From the NCBI GenBank assembly GCA_009917555.1, contig QZDX01000016.1:1-64000 (forward strand): 64,000 bases of DNA, in the 5' to 3' direction. The DNA is from a bacterium 1XD21-13. GTDB lineage: Bacteria; Bacillota; Clostridia; Lachnospirales; Lachnospiraceae. Shown here one piece after another: positions 25,276 through 35,700 of the stretch; the stretch's first letter is position 1; every line of letters starts with the position of its first letter. Below the pieces are notes generated by a model. The model was given only the letters and a program-made list of their open reading frames with translations. It ran no database searches and was not told where the DNA came from. The position numbers and the translations under genes were made by a program.

Positions 25276-25366
25276 GTCCTGTCCTTTAAATATTTGTACT
25301 TTTCGTGGTACAAACCTTTATAGAAACCAACAGGGATGCTGCAGGCCGGGACGGAAGATTTTTATT

Positions 25367-26416
25367 CTATATTTCGGACACCAGAATACAATTTGGTGTC
25401 TCGATGGGAATGGGTTTTCCCTTCATGCTGAAATACTTTTTCTCGTAGTTGATTTCAAAGATGGTGATGCTGTTGCTTTCGTGGTTCAACGATATGATGT
25501 GGCGGTTGTCCGGGAAGAAGTCGCCGGCCTTGGGGTAGTCTCCGCTGATAGGAAGGATGCAGATCCTTTCTAAAAGACCTGTTTCCTTGTCTACATGGAA
25601 GATTCCGGCGGTGTTGTCACCGGCATTGGTGCACAGCACCTTGGTGCCATCCTTGGAAAAGCGCAGGGCGCTGGCAGCGCTGGTGGCGGAATGGTAGTCG
25701 TTCAGTGTGGAGACGGTCTGTATCAGCTCAAAGCAAGGATTTTTTCCGCTTCCGTCATAGCTGTATACGGTGATGTAGTTTTTGAGCTCGCTGATCACAT
25801 AGGCAAATTTTCCGTCACGGCTGAATTTGATGATGCGGGGAGCGGAATTTAATTCGCACATTAAGAGATCCATGAGGGCGATTTTTCCGGTCCGGTAGTC
25901 AAATTTGTAGATTTTGATCTGGTCAGTTCCCAGGTCTACGGCACAGAGATATTTGCCATCCGGAGTGAGGTTTACGCAGTTTACATGGGGGCGAAAGTTC
26001 CTCTCAGCCACACTGCCCAAGCCCTTGTGGAAGATACCGGCGGTGATCTCGCCTACGCTGCCGTCCTCGTTGAGACGAAGTACCGTCACCTTTCCGTCGT
26101 GCCAGCCGCCTACAAATAAGTATTTGTCTGCCTGGTCCGTGGAAAGGTAGCAGCCACGCATGCCGTCCACGCTGGCGCAGTTTAAGGGCTCCAGATCTCC
26201 GTCCGGCTGTATGATAAAAGAACGGACACCCTCATCGGAAATGGAATACAGATGCCTTCCGTCGTGGGACAACTTGATGTAGGAAGGGTTGTTGATGGGG
26301 ATGACCTTCCGCTCGGTCATGGTTCCCTCCTCTACATTCATATCAAACAGATGGATGCCCTCACTGCTTCCGTGGGTATAGGTTCCTACATAGGCTACGT
26401 ATTTTTTCTTGTCCAT
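25367..26416 (-). CDS. Lactonase family protein (YkgB/Pgl type)
   Basis: A 349-residue seven-bladed propeller of the 6-phosphogluconolactonase/lactonase family: YVAYVGTYTHGSSEGIHLF at the N-terminus and repeated blades with HVNCVNLTPDGKYLCAVDLG, FSRDGKFAYVISEL and FSKDGTKVLCTNAG. ATG 26416 has better spacing to GGAGGG than ATG 26419. It may hydrolyse 6-phosphogluconolactone, but no pentose-phosphate genes are adjacent, and many members act on other lactones. Confidence 0.85.
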   Translation of the reverse strand: MDKKKYVAYVGTYTHGSSEGIHLFDMNVEEGTMTERKVIPINNPSYIKLSHDGRHLYSISDEGVRSFIIQPDGDLEPLNCASVDGMRGCYLSTDQADKYLFVGGWHDGKVTVLRLNEDGSVGEITAGIFHKGLGSVAERNFRPHVNCVNLTPDGKYLCAVDLGTDQIKIYKFDYRTGKIALMDLLMCELNSAPRIIKFSRDGKFAYVISELKNYITVYSYDGSGKNPCFELIQTVSTLNDYHSATSAASALRFSKDGTKVLCTNAGDNTAGIFHVDKETGLLERICILPISGDYPKAGDFFPDNRHIISLNHESNSITIFEINYEKKYFSMKGKPIPIETPNCILVSEI

Positions 26417-26523
26417 CATGATCCCTCCATATATTATTTATTTATTTTTTATGATGACGAGCCTTTCCGTTTAGTACCACATTGTATAAATCATGGTGAA
26501 TCATCTACTTGTGTGCAGACCTC

Positions 26524-27819
26524 TTAAAACAAGCCTGATTTACCGCTGCAAAAAAATCTGCGGACTGCCGTCAGTGTTTCCTGAATGTCTTCCTCTGTTA
26601 TGGCCGAGGACACGAACATGGCCTCAAACTGTGAGGGGGCCAGGTAGATGCCTTCCTTCAGCATATGGGAAAAATACCGAGCAAAGGCTTTTGTGTCCGA
26701 GGTCTTTGCGGAAGCATAGTCGTGCACCGGCTGCTCCGTAAAGAACAGACAGCCAAGAGAGCCAATATGATTTAGCTGACAGGGACCGCCTGCCTCCTTT
26801 AGAATCTCCTCCATCCCTGTAAATAAACGGTCGGATCTTCTGTGAAGCTCCTCATAAAAGTCCGGCGTGTCTCGCAGCAGACGAAGCTGTGCCAGCCCTG
26901 CCGCCATGGCTACCGGGTTACCGCTTAGAGTTCCGGCCTGGTAGACGGGCCCTGCTGGTGCCACCATCTCCATAATATCCTTACGACCGCCGTAGGCGCC
27001 TACCGGCATACCCCCGCCGATGATCTTGCCGAAGGTGGTGAGATCCGGCTGAATGTCATAATAGCCCTGGGCGCCGGAAAGACTGAGACGAAATCCGGTG
27101 ATCACCTCATCGAAGATCAGGAGGCTTCCCTGCTCTGTGCAGATGCGGCGCAGGCCCTGTAAAAATCCCCCCCTTGGAGGAACCACACCCATGTTAGCTC
27201 CCACCGGCTCTACAATGACGGCTGCAATCTCCTTCCCCCAGGCGTCAAAAAGCTTCTCTACACTCTCCAAATCATTGTAAACAGCGGTCAATGTATCCGC
27301 AGTACAACCTGAGGGAACGCCTGCACTGTCAGGCACTCCTGCCGTCATTACGCCGGAGCCCGCCTTCACCAGCATAGCATCACAGTGTCCATGGTAACAG
27401 CCTGCAAACTTTACGATCTTATTTCTTCCCGTATAGCCTCTGGCTGCGCGAATGGCACTCATGACTGCCTCAGTTCCGGAGTTGACCATGCGCACCATCT
27501 GAACAGAGGGCACAATGCTGCAGATAAGCTCGGCCATCTCCACCTCTGCCTCGGTAGCTGCGCCAAAGCTCAGTCCTTTTTTACAAGCCTGCTCTACGGC
27601 CTCCAGCACCACAGGATGGCTATGGCCCAGAATCATAGGGCCCCAGGAGCCTACATAGTCCAGGTAAACAGCTCCGTCTGCGTCAGTCAGATGAGCACCC
27701 TTTGCAAAAGCAATAAACCGTGGCGTCTCTCCTACGGAGCCAAAGGCCCGAACCGGGGAATTCACACCGCCGGGAATGTGCTTCACCGCCCGCTCAAATA
27801 GCTTTTCTGATGTTGTCAT
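26524..27819 (-). CDS. hemL: Glutamate-1-semialdehyde 2,1-aminomutase
   Basis: A 431-residue PLP enzyme that makes 5-aminolevulinate in the C5 pathway. Motifs: [11 protein letters not shown] at the N-terminus, [20 protein letters not shown] (about 118), the PLP-binding [10 protein letters not shown] (about 240) and the lysine in [18 protein letters not shown] (about 265). The start codon overlaps the stop of hemB (TAATG). hemA, hemC and hemD are not in the window. Confidence 0.95.
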   Translation of the reverse strand: MTTSEKLFERAVKHIPGGVNSPVRAFGSVGETPRFIAFAKGAHLTDADGAVYLDYVGSWGPMILGHSHPVVLEAVEQACKKGLSFGAATEAEVEMAELICSIVPSVQMVRMVNSGTEAVMSAIRAARGYTGRNKIVKFAGCYHGHCDAMLVKAGSGVMTAGVPDSAGVPSGCTADTLTAVYNDLESVEKLFDAWGKEIAAVIVEPVGANMGVVPPRGGFLQGLRRICTEQGSLLIFDEVITGFRLSLSGAQGYYDIQPDLTTFGKIIGGGMPVGAYGGRKDIMEMVAPAGPVYQAGTLSGNPVAMAAGLAQLRLLRDTPDFYEELHRRSDRLFTGMEEILKEAGGPCQLNHIGSLGCLFFTEQPVHDYASAKTSDTKAFARYFSHMLKEGIYLAPSQFEAMFVSSAITEEDIQETLTAVRRFFCSGKSGLF

Positions 27820-28802
27820 TATCCAATTCTCCCCTCATCTATAAATCCTGCAATTTTCGGTGCAAAATAAGTCAGGTACAGATTTACCCCTGCCCGGTAA
27901 GCGCTTGCGGCTGTCTCGCAGATGATCGCGGCCTCATCCACATAGCCTAAGGAGGCTGCGGCCTTGATCATGGCATATTCTCCGCTAACACTGTAGGCTG
28001 CCACGGGAAGGTGAATCTCATCCTTTACCTTGGAAAGAATGTCCAGATAACTCATGGCTGGCTTGACCATAATGATATCTGCTCCCTCCTCCACGTCCAG
28101 AAGCGCCTCCTTCACGGCCTCCCTGCTGTTGTGGTAATCCATCTGATAGGACTTGCGATCCCCAAAGGCGGGAGCACTGCCTGCCGCATCCCGGAAGGGT
28201 CCGTAGAAGGCAGAGGCGTATTTTACAGCATAGGACATAACGGGCGTTTCCAGATATCCGTTTTCGTCCAGAATAGAACGGATGGCTCCCACACGGCCGT
28301 CCATCATATCTGAGGGTGCTACCATATCCGCACCAGCCTGTACCTGGGAAAGAGCAATCTTTGCCAGATAATCCAGGGTTTTATCATTGTCTACGTACTC
28401 GCCCCTTAGGATTCCGCAGTGGCCGTGGGTGGTATATTCACACATGCACACATCACCGATGCAGTAGAGATCCGGAAACTGCTTTTTCGCCTCCCGAAAG
28501 GCCTTCTGCACGATGCCGTCCTCTGCATAGGCGCCGCTGCCGCAGGCATCCTTGTGATCCGGGATTCCAAAGAACATGACGCTGCCCACGCCTGCCTTCA
28601 AAAGCTTCTCCAGGGCATAGGGCATCCGGTCAATGCTGTAGCGGTACTGGCCCGGCATGGTGGGTATCTCTTCCTGGATTCCAGCTCCCTCCTTGATAAA
28701 CATAGGGTAAATCAATGAGCTCTTGTCCATCCGGGTCTCCCGGACCATTTTCCGCAGGGTAACGCCTGTCCGAAGGCGGCGGGGCCTTATGTTCATTTCC
28801 AT
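27819..28802 (-). CDS. hemB: Delta-aminolevulinic acid dehydratase (porphobilinogen synthase)
   Basis: A 327-residue enzyme that joins two ALA molecules into porphobilinogen. The cysteine metal-site stretch is [13 protein letters not shown] (about 122-134), and the Schiff-base lysines are in [18 protein letters not shown] (about 198) and [11 protein letters not shown] (about 250). The start is taken at ATG 28802, where the family similarity begins; upstream extension to 28874 looks non-coding. It is coupled to hemL and serves the tetrapyrrole (siroheme/corrinoid) pathway. Confidence 0.95.
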   Translation of the reverse strand: MEMNIRPRRLRTGVTLRKMVRETRMDKSSLIYPMFIKEGAGIQEEIPTMPGQYRYSIDRMPYALEKLLKAGVGSVMFFGIPDHKDACGSGAYAEDGIVQKAFREAKKQFPDLYCIGDVCMCEYTTHGHCGILRGEYVDNDKTLDYLAKIALSQVQAGADMVAPSDMMDGRVGAIRSILDENGYLETPVMSYAVKYASAFYGPFRDAAGSAPAFGDRKSYQMDYHNSREAVKEALLDVEEGADIIMVKPAMSYLDILSKVKDEIHLPVAAYSVSGEYAMIKAAASLGYVDEAAIICETAASAYRAGVNLYLTYFAPKIAGFIDEGRIG

Positions 28803-29012
28803 ATGCTTAAAACCTCTTTTCCTGTTGTAATTCTTCGAGCCGTCAATGCTCCTTCTGTAAAATGAAATGGGCATGAAGGCGCTTTTTTATCTGCTAAAAG
28901 TATATCACATTCTGTCGGGTAGACGCAATGATACTTTATCCGGAGTTTTTCTGGAATAACAAATAAACTTATGATAAAATAGTTTCAATAAAATATTTAG
29001 GAGAATTTAATT

Positions 29013-29933
29013 ATGAACCCATCAAATGAAACACCGGAAATCAAGGTTACCATAAAGGAAGATACCAGCCTGGGAAAGCGAAGGCTGACAGATAACTTCA
29101 TTGTTGTTGCCTTCATCACATTGCTGCTCCTTATATTAGGACAAATATTGGGCGCTTTTACGCTCGTTCTTCCTTTCTGGAACAACACAGATGCCGGCAA
29201 TACAGCATCATTTTATTTTGTGTTTATAGGAATCTGGGTTGTGACACTTTTATATCTGCGCTTTACGAAAAAAAACCGTCCCATTTTAAAGGCCATTGGC
29301 ACAAAGACAGCCGGAAACACCTGGGGAAAGCTTCTGCTTGGATTCCTCATTGGATTTGTGCTGAATGGAGTCTGCGTTTTGGCAGCATGGCTCCATAGGG
29401 ACATTTCCCTGGTTTTCTACGCCTTTCAGCCGGTTTCCCTGATCCTGGTTTTTTTGTCCGTTTTTATTCAATCCTCAGCAGAGGAATTGATATGCAGGGG
29501 CTTTCTGTATCAAAGATTAATGCGCAGCTATCACCGTCCCGCAATCGCTGTTATTGGCAATTCACTACTCTTTGCCGTTTTGCATTTATTCAATGACGGA
29601 GTTACCATACTGTCTCTTTTGAATATCTTTATCGTGGGCGTTTTCTTTTCTTTGATGGTTTATTACATGGATAGCCTTTGGTGTGCCTTTGCCGCACATG
29701 CCATGTGGAATTTTACACAAAACATCATTTTCGGTCTTCCCAACAGCGGCATTGTAGTGCCTCTTTCTATCTTTAAGCTGGACGCCGGGGCAGCTCAGAA
29801 CAGCTTTGCCTACAACACAGGCTTTGGCATTGAGGGAACCCTGCTTGCAAACGGTATTTTGATTTTGTCATGTGTCTGTATCTATTTGTGGGGAAAAAGG
29901 AAGGGAAAAAAGCCCACGGATATCTGGGCTTAG
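29013..29933 (+). CDS. CPBP family intramembrane protease
   Basis: A 306-residue membrane protein with about eight hydrophobic segments. The CPBP (Abi/CAAX-protease-like) motifs are SSAEELICRGFLYQRL (about 150), with the Glu-Glu and Arg, NSLLFAVLHLFN (about 188) and AFAAHAMWNFTQN (about 228), which give the two catalytic His motifs. It stands alone on the plus strand between hemB and the siroheme gene. Substrate unknown; roles in prenylated or peptide processing or bacteriocin self-immunity are known for the family. Confidence 0.9.
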   Translation: MNPSNETPEIKVTIKEDTSLGKRRLTDNFIVVAFITLLLLILGQILGAFTLVLPFWNNTDAGNTASFYFVFIGIWVVTLLYLRFTKKNRPILKAIGTKTAGNTWGKLLLGFLIGFVLNGVCVLAAWLHRDISLVFYAFQPVSLILVFLSVFIQSSAEELICRGFLYQRLMRSYHRPAIAVIGNSLLFAVLHLFNDGVTILSLLNIFIVGVFFSLMVYYMDSLWCAFAAHAMWNFTQNIIFGLPNSGIVVPLSIFKLDAGAAQNSFAYNTGFGIEGTLLANGILILSCVCIYLWGKRKGKKPTDIWA

Positions 29934-29976
29934 AAAAAAGAATAGGCTTTGATGGAAAGCTTAGAAATCTCATGTT

Positions 29977-30435
29977 TCACAGCTTTTCCATCAAAGCCCG
30001 AATCTCCTCCGTCACTCTTCTTGCCAGTTTGTGATCCTCTCCCCCTGCCGTCACCCCTGCTACAAGCTTCTCCTTGACTGCAAGTCCCGGAAAATAAAAA
30101 TCACATAAGCCTTTGTCGCTGCTCACATTTATCGGAATCTTCTTTTCCCGACATTCCCCGGCAATCTGAGCATTTACCTCCTTCTCACTGGTGGCTGCCA
30201 AAACCAGGCAGGCATTCTCGTCAATCTCCCCTGGCTGATAGACACTCCTTTTCCAAAGAAGTCTCCCCTTCTCTGCCAGCCTCTCTATCTCCTGTGTAGC
30301 CCTTGGCGCAGTCACTGTCAGCTTACAGCCAAACTCCAAAAGGAGCAAAATTCTACGGGACCCGATGGCTCCGGCCCCGTAGACAATCACATGCTTTCCT
30401 TCCAGATTCACAAACAAGGGAAAATACCGACTCAT
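29977..30435 (-). CDS. Precorrin-2 dehydrogenase / siroheme synthase N-terminal type
   Basis: A 152-residue NAD-dependent protein of the Met8/SirC/CysG-N family, which oxidises precorrin-2 to sirohydrochlorin. MSRYFPLFVNLEGKHVIVYG carries the start of the Rossmann fold, GAGAIGSRR follows, with FYFPGLAVKEKLVAGV later. It is shorter than full CysG-N because the C-terminal ferrochelatase helical part is missing. The start ATG 30435 overlaps the ybaK stop (ATGA) and follows GCAGGAG. Confidence 0.88.
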   Translation of the reverse strand: MSRYFPLFVNLEGKHVIVYGAGAIGSRRILLLLEFGCKLTVTAPRATQEIERLAEKGRLLWKRSVYQPGEIDENACLVLAATSEKEVNAQIAGECREKKIPINVSSDKGLCDFYFPGLAVKEKLVAGVTAGGEDHKLARRVTEEIRALMEKL

Positions 30436-30929
30436 ATCTCCTGCTCCTGCCAACCCTTGCACACATCGATCCATTCCTTTGCATGAGAATACTGCATAAG
30501 CTCCTCCATCGTAAGCTCTATGGCACTGTTAGAGCTTCCCGCTGCCGGAAATACGGTCTCAAAGCGCTTCATGGATATATCCAGATAAACACTCACCGTA
30601 TCCGGAATCCCAAAGGGACACACGCCGCCCACGGCATGGCCGATTTTCTCCGCCACCTCCTCCTGGGACAGCATCACAGCCTTCTTTCCAAACTGATCCT
30701 TGTATTTCCGGTTGTCAATCTTGGCATCGCCGGCTGCCACAATGAGAATCGGTTCCTCGCCTACCTTAAAGGATAAGGTTTTTGCAATCCGGGCCGGAAT
30801 ACAGCCCACAGCCTGAGCTGCCAGCTCTACCGTGGCACTGGACACCTGAAATTCCCGAATCCGATCCTCCATTCCATAGGAAGCAAAATACTTCCGTACA
30901 ATCTCTATTGACATCTCCTCATTCTCCAT
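30432..30929 (-). CDS. YbaK/EbsC-type aminoacyl-tRNA deacylase
   Basis: A 165-residue YbaK/ProX-family editing domain that removes misacylated amino acids from tRNA. The core KTLSFKVGEEPILIVAAGDA holds the conserved lysine; AVGGVCPFGIPD is the substrate loop; and SVYLDISMKRFETVFPAAGS is the C-terminal core. ATG 30914 is an alternative start. It is in an operon with the precorrin-2 dehydrogenase gene, overlapping by 4 bp. Confidence 0.88.
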   Translation of the reverse strand: MENEEMSIEIVRKYFASYGMEDRIREFQVSSATVELAAQAVGCIPARIAKTLSFKVGEEPILIVAAGDAKIDNRKYKDQFGKKAVMLSQEEVAEKIGHAVGGVCPFGIPDTVSVYLDISMKRFETVFPAAGSSNSAIELTMEELMQYSHAKEWIDVCKGWQEQEI

Positions 30930-30988
30930 TCCAGTTTTTCAATTTCCCGCACCATACCCTTTGGGGAGGAAAGCAGAATATGATTGTC

Positions 30989-32680
30989 TTAGAGCTCCTC
31001 TTCAATCTCCTTCAAGGCTTGCTTTAAGTCCTCTCTGGCCTCCTCAATCTTTCCCCGGTCACGGGTATTGAGCACTTCCTCAAACTTCCGAATCTCCATA
31101 TCAATGAGCCGCCTGATATCTCCCATGCTCTCCTCATAGAGACGCTCACAGCGCAGAAGCAGAAGCTTGTTCTCCTCCTGATCCCTGGGATGGATTTTCA
31201 GATAGGACAATTCCTCCATGCGCTCCTTAATCTCTTCATCCGTCATCTCATTTTCTTGGCTCTTAATGATCTGCTTGCGCACCTCTCCAGTAGAGATCAC
31301 CTTTACCTCCACCTCCAAAATGGAGTTGATGTCGTAGGTGTAGGTTACATCCACAGCCTCCTCACCTGCCCGGTTCTTGGGCACATTCACAGTCAACTCC
31401 CCAAGAAACAAGTTGTTAGCCGCGAAACGGCTTTCCCCCTGAAGAATATTGATGGTGATCTTGCTCTGATCATCGTGAAGGGTGTAGAACCGCTCTGTCC
31501 GGCTGGCCGGAATCACTGTGTTCCGCTCAATAATGGGACAGTAATGCCCCGATTCATAGCGCCCGTTCCCCCGGTTTACCGTCACCTCCGTACCCAGGGT
31601 AAAGGAGCACACATCCGTGAGAATCACTTCCTTGACCGCCTGGTTCCGCTCCTTCATGGCAGCCTGGATGGCAGCACCCAGAGCCACCGCCTCGTCGGGG
31701 TGCACCGAGGTGTCCGGAAACTTCCGAAACAGCTTAATGATAAAGTTCTTCACTACCTGGAGCCTGGTGGCGCCGCCCACCAATACCACCACATTAATAT
31801 CCGACAGCTTAATATGGGCATCCGCAAGGCTCCTCTGAACGGGCTTTCGGATCTTGTCCAAAAGGGGCTCACACTGCTCCTCATACTCCTTCTGGGTGAT
31901 TTCCAGCTCCTCTGTCTTTCCGTCTATGGTACAGGTAAACCTGGACTTCACACTGTCCGCAAAGCCCAGCTTACATTCCTCCGCCGCCTTGTGAACCAAT
32001 CCTCTGGTTTTCGCATCCAGGGAATCCGGATCGATCTTTTTCTTCTGGAAAAACAGCTTTTCCAGCACATCCGTAAAGTCCTCGCCCCCAAGATAGTTAT
32101 CTCCGGCTACGGCCCGGACCTCCAGGATATTCTGAAACAGCTCCAGAATGGACACGTCAAAGGTGCCGCCTCCCAAGTCAAATACTAAAAATTTCGTATT
32201 CTTTGTCTTCTCATATAGCCCGTAGGCAATGGCGGCAGCCGTAGGCTCACTGATGATGCGCTCCACCTTTAAGCCCGCCAGCTCCCCGGCGCGCTTGGTA
32301 GCCTTTCTTCTCTTGTCATCGAAGTAGGCCGGAACGCTGATAACCGCCTCCGTCACCTCTTCCTTTAAATAGGCTTCCGCGTCCTCCTTTAAAGAGCGCA
32401 GCACAAAGGAGGACAGCTCATCCGCCGTAAACTGCTTGTGCCCCAGATCAAATTTTTTGGTACTTCCCATACTGCGCTTAAAGACCTGGGCCGTGGTTCC
32501 GGGGTACAGAAGCCCCCGCTCACGGGCGGTTTCGCCCACATAGATCTGGTCATTCTCGTCCACACTTACAATAGAGGGGGTCAGATTCTTTCCCAGGCGG
32601 TTGGGAATAATCTTGGGCCCGTCCTCCGTAAAGTAAGCGGCCAGACTGTTTGTTGTTCCTAAATCAATTCCAATAATCAT
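30989..32680 (-). CDS. HscC-like specialised Hsp70 chaperone
   Basis: A 563-residue Hsp70 protein, shorter than DnaK and close to the length of HscC (Hsc62). The ATPase domain has IGIDLGTTNSLAAYF, VISVPAYFDDKRRKATKRAG (about 109-128), FLVFDLGGGTFDVSIL (about 169) and VVLVGGATRLQVV (about 298). The substrate-binding domain has ILQGES at about 413, and the C-terminal lid is short and highly charged. It follows the J-like TPR gene by 83 bp on the same strand, so the two probably work together. It is not the housekeeping DnaK: the grpE and dnaJ partners are absent here. Confidence 0.88.
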   Translation of the reverse strand: MIIGIDLGTTNSLAAYFTEDGPKIIPNRLGKNLTPSIVSVDENDQIYVGETARERGLLYPGTTAQVFKRSMGSTKKFDLGHKQFTADELSSFVLRSLKEDAEAYLKEEVTEAVISVPAYFDDKRRKATKRAGELAGLKVERIISEPTAAAIAYGLYEKTKNTKFLVFDLGGGTFDVSILELFQNILEVRAVAGDNYLGGEDFTDVLEKLFFQKKKIDPDSLDAKTRGLVHKAAEECKLGFADSVKSRFTCTIDGKTEELEITQKEYEEQCEPLLDKIRKPVQRSLADAHIKLSDINVVVLVGGATRLQVVKNFIIKLFRKFPDTSVHPDEAVALGAAIQAAMKERNQAVKEVILTDVCSFTLGTEVTVNRGNGRYESGHYCPIIERNTVIPASRTERFYTLHDDQSKITINILQGESRFAANNLFLGELTVNVPKNRAGEEAVDVTYTYDINSILEVEVKVISTGEVRKQIIKSQENEMTDEEIKERMEELSYLKIHPRDQEENKLLLLRCERLYEESMGDIRRLIDMEIRKFEEVLNTRDRGKIEEAREDLKQALKEIEEEL

Positions 32681-32763
32681 TCTATTTTCCTCTAGTCTCT
32701 TACATATGTCTCTTTGTTTGCAAATCTGCGCCGGGCCGGAATATCACCCGGACTTCCAAGCTT

Positions 32764-35700
32764 CTAACGCTTCCGAAGCTTTTTCGTCAGCATTTCCACC
32801 TTTGCAATACTCAAGTCATTGCGCACCGATTCCCGGCAGGCCTTCTCATAGCAGTTCAGAGCCTCCGTAAGATTTCCCTCCTCCTCACGCAGGAATCCCA
32901 TGGCCTCCCAATAGTCCTCGCACTCCTTGAAGTTGCAGTGGCGGCATTTGGCTGCCTTTTCAATCTGATTGAAATACTTCCTTGCCATTTCCAGGTCACC
33001 AATGTAGTAGTACATGGCACCCATATTGTAAAGGCGGCTTCTTCTATAATAAAAATCATTTAAATATTTGTCAATATGTCCGAAGCGTCTGCCGATAGAT
33101 TCCAGTGCCAGCTTCTGGTAGGGTATACCCTTGTCCGGGGTCCCCAGCTCATAATAACACTCCATAATGCTGCGGCAGCAACGGTCATAGCCATAGGAAT
33201 TCTTGTTCTTCAAATCCAGAGCCTTCTGATAACATTCCAGGGCCTTCTTTGGATTTTTCTTATAGTAAAGATATACGTCCGCAATATGGCACCATGCATC
33301 CGAAACATCCCCGTCATTTTCCGCCTTCTTCCGGGCCGCCTGATACAAGGAAATGGCCTTGCCGAAGCGTTTCATCTGTACATAAACCTCACCGGTCTCC
33401 AGGTAACAGGAAACCGTATCCTCCCCATAGAAGCTTTTGATCTCCTCCATGGCCTTCTCCAAGAGATGCATTTTCTTGTATACACGAATAATATCCTTGC
33501 GGATTCCCCGATTCTGCGGAAACTCCCGGCTCCCCTTCTGATACCACTCCAGCGCCCTTTGGAAATCGCACATCCGCTCATAGGTGCCCCCAAGATTGCT
33601 GTAGGCAATGATAGTCTCCTTTTCCTCCATGACCTCTATGGACTTCTTAAACAGCTCAATGGCCTTCTCGTACTGCTCCGTATACTTGTAGATACAGCCC
33701 TGGTTGTTGTAGGCATAGGTGTTGTTGGGCTCCAGCTCCGCCGCCTTCAGAAAATCGGCTTCCGCCAGATCCCACTCCCCTGCCTCCAGGTACAAAAGAC
33801 CGCGCTCAATGTAATAGTAGGCACAGGGGTCCAGCTCCAGCTGCCGGGTGGCAAAGGGAACAGCCTCATGGTAATACTTGAGATCCCCGGTGTCCTTTAA
33901 AATATCCGTATACAGATCCACAATCCGGCTGTTGGCTCTGGGATTTTCCTCATTGACCTTTAAAACCTTTTTGTAATAGTCCAGGGCTTGGCTTCGCTTT
34001 CCCATGCTGGCATAGCAGCGGGCCATATTTTCATAGACCAGCTCATTTTCCCCGTATTCCTTCTCGCAGATCTGGTAATCGGCCATTGCCCGGTCATGCT
34101 CCTTAAGATCTGCCAGGGTATTGGCGCGAATCCACAGATACAGCTTATCCTTGTGAATACTGCAAGCCTTTTCTATGTACTTTAAGGCGTCCCTCTGGCG
34201 GTCCAGTCCTCTGCAGCAGCGGGCAAGCTCATAGTACAGCTCCGCCATCTGCTCGTCCGTCACACTGTCCCGGTACTCCTTAAACTTCTCCTCCAGCTTT
34301 TTTGCTTCCTCGTAGGCTGCCTTGAATTCCTCGTCCTTTTCCGCCGTCTCCCTGGCAATGGTCAGATGAATAAGGTCCAGCTTGGGACTTCCCACCTCGG
34401 CCTCCTTGGCCTGCTTTAAGATGCCCTTTGCATCCTCATACTGGCTGTAGCGGATAAATACGTCCGCCGCCAGCTCATAAATCTGTGGGTAGCCATTGTA
34501 AATATCCTTTGCACTGTAAAAATTGTCCACCACGCCCTGTCCGTTGTGCATCTCATAACAGCATTTCTGGCGCAGTACATAGGCATAGAAATCATTCCGA
34601 TCCGTGTCAATCATCTGATCACACACATCAATGGCCTTCTGGTATTCCTCCTGATCCATAAAAATCTGCGCCTTTTCAATCTGGTAATTCCGGGTATCCG
34701 GCTCCTGCTTCAATGCCTCGTCAATGGCCTCAAGAGCCTGTTCATAGCAGGAATCCTGCTCCTCCTTGGGCAGATCTCCTTCTCTGGCAAGCATATGCAA
34801 TGCCTTTGCAATAATCTCGCAGGCTCCGGCTATCCGACCTGGAATCCGCTCCAACTGCTTGCCCTTATCCTCCTCCTTGGCCTCCGCCTCTCTTGCCTTT
34901 GCCTCCTCCTCAATACATGGAATACAGGTTCTGGCGGCGTCTACTGCCTTCTGGTACTGCTGCTCCATGAGGTAGCATTTGGAAAGGAGGCTGTAATACT
35001 CCGCCCTTCTGCTGTCTCCCACGGTACGGCCCTCCAAAAGCGTCACGCCCTTTTGGGAAAGATCGTTCTGCAGATAGCACCAGCCAAGCTCCATCACATC
35101 ATCGTCGGAGATCTCACCCTGCTCCAGACGTTCCTCATAAAGCTTCATCAAGCTCTGATTGATGTCCCGCATGGTCTCCAGAAGGGCCTCCTCCTGGGAG
35201 CTGATCCGAAGAGCCTCCACGCAGTACTCCTTTGCCTTCACCGGATCGGCCTGCTCCTGGTAATATTTTGCCAGATATTTATTTGCCATATAATGAGTGG
35301 GGCAATCCTTTAGAATCTTCTCAAAGCAGTCCTTTGCCTCCTCCTTCTCCCCATTTTCCCAGAAAATCTCACCTCCGTAGGCGAGGCTTCGCATATCATC
35401 CTCCATCACCGCCAGAAGGCCGTGAATCCACTCGGATGCCTTTGCGGGCTCCTGCTTATTGCGCTCAAGCCTTGCCTCCTCCAGCATCAGATAGGGGTGG
35501 GAAACAGGCAGATGCTTCAGGGTTTCCAGAATTCCACCGGCTCCCTCCACATCACCGCTGTCATTTTTCCGACAAAGCTCATAATAATGGTATAAAAAGG
35601 TATCATAATCCGCGTCATCCTCCCCCTTAAATTCCTCATAGGGAAAGTCATCGTCACTCTGGCACTGATGCATAACAAAATCTATAAAATTCGGATGAAA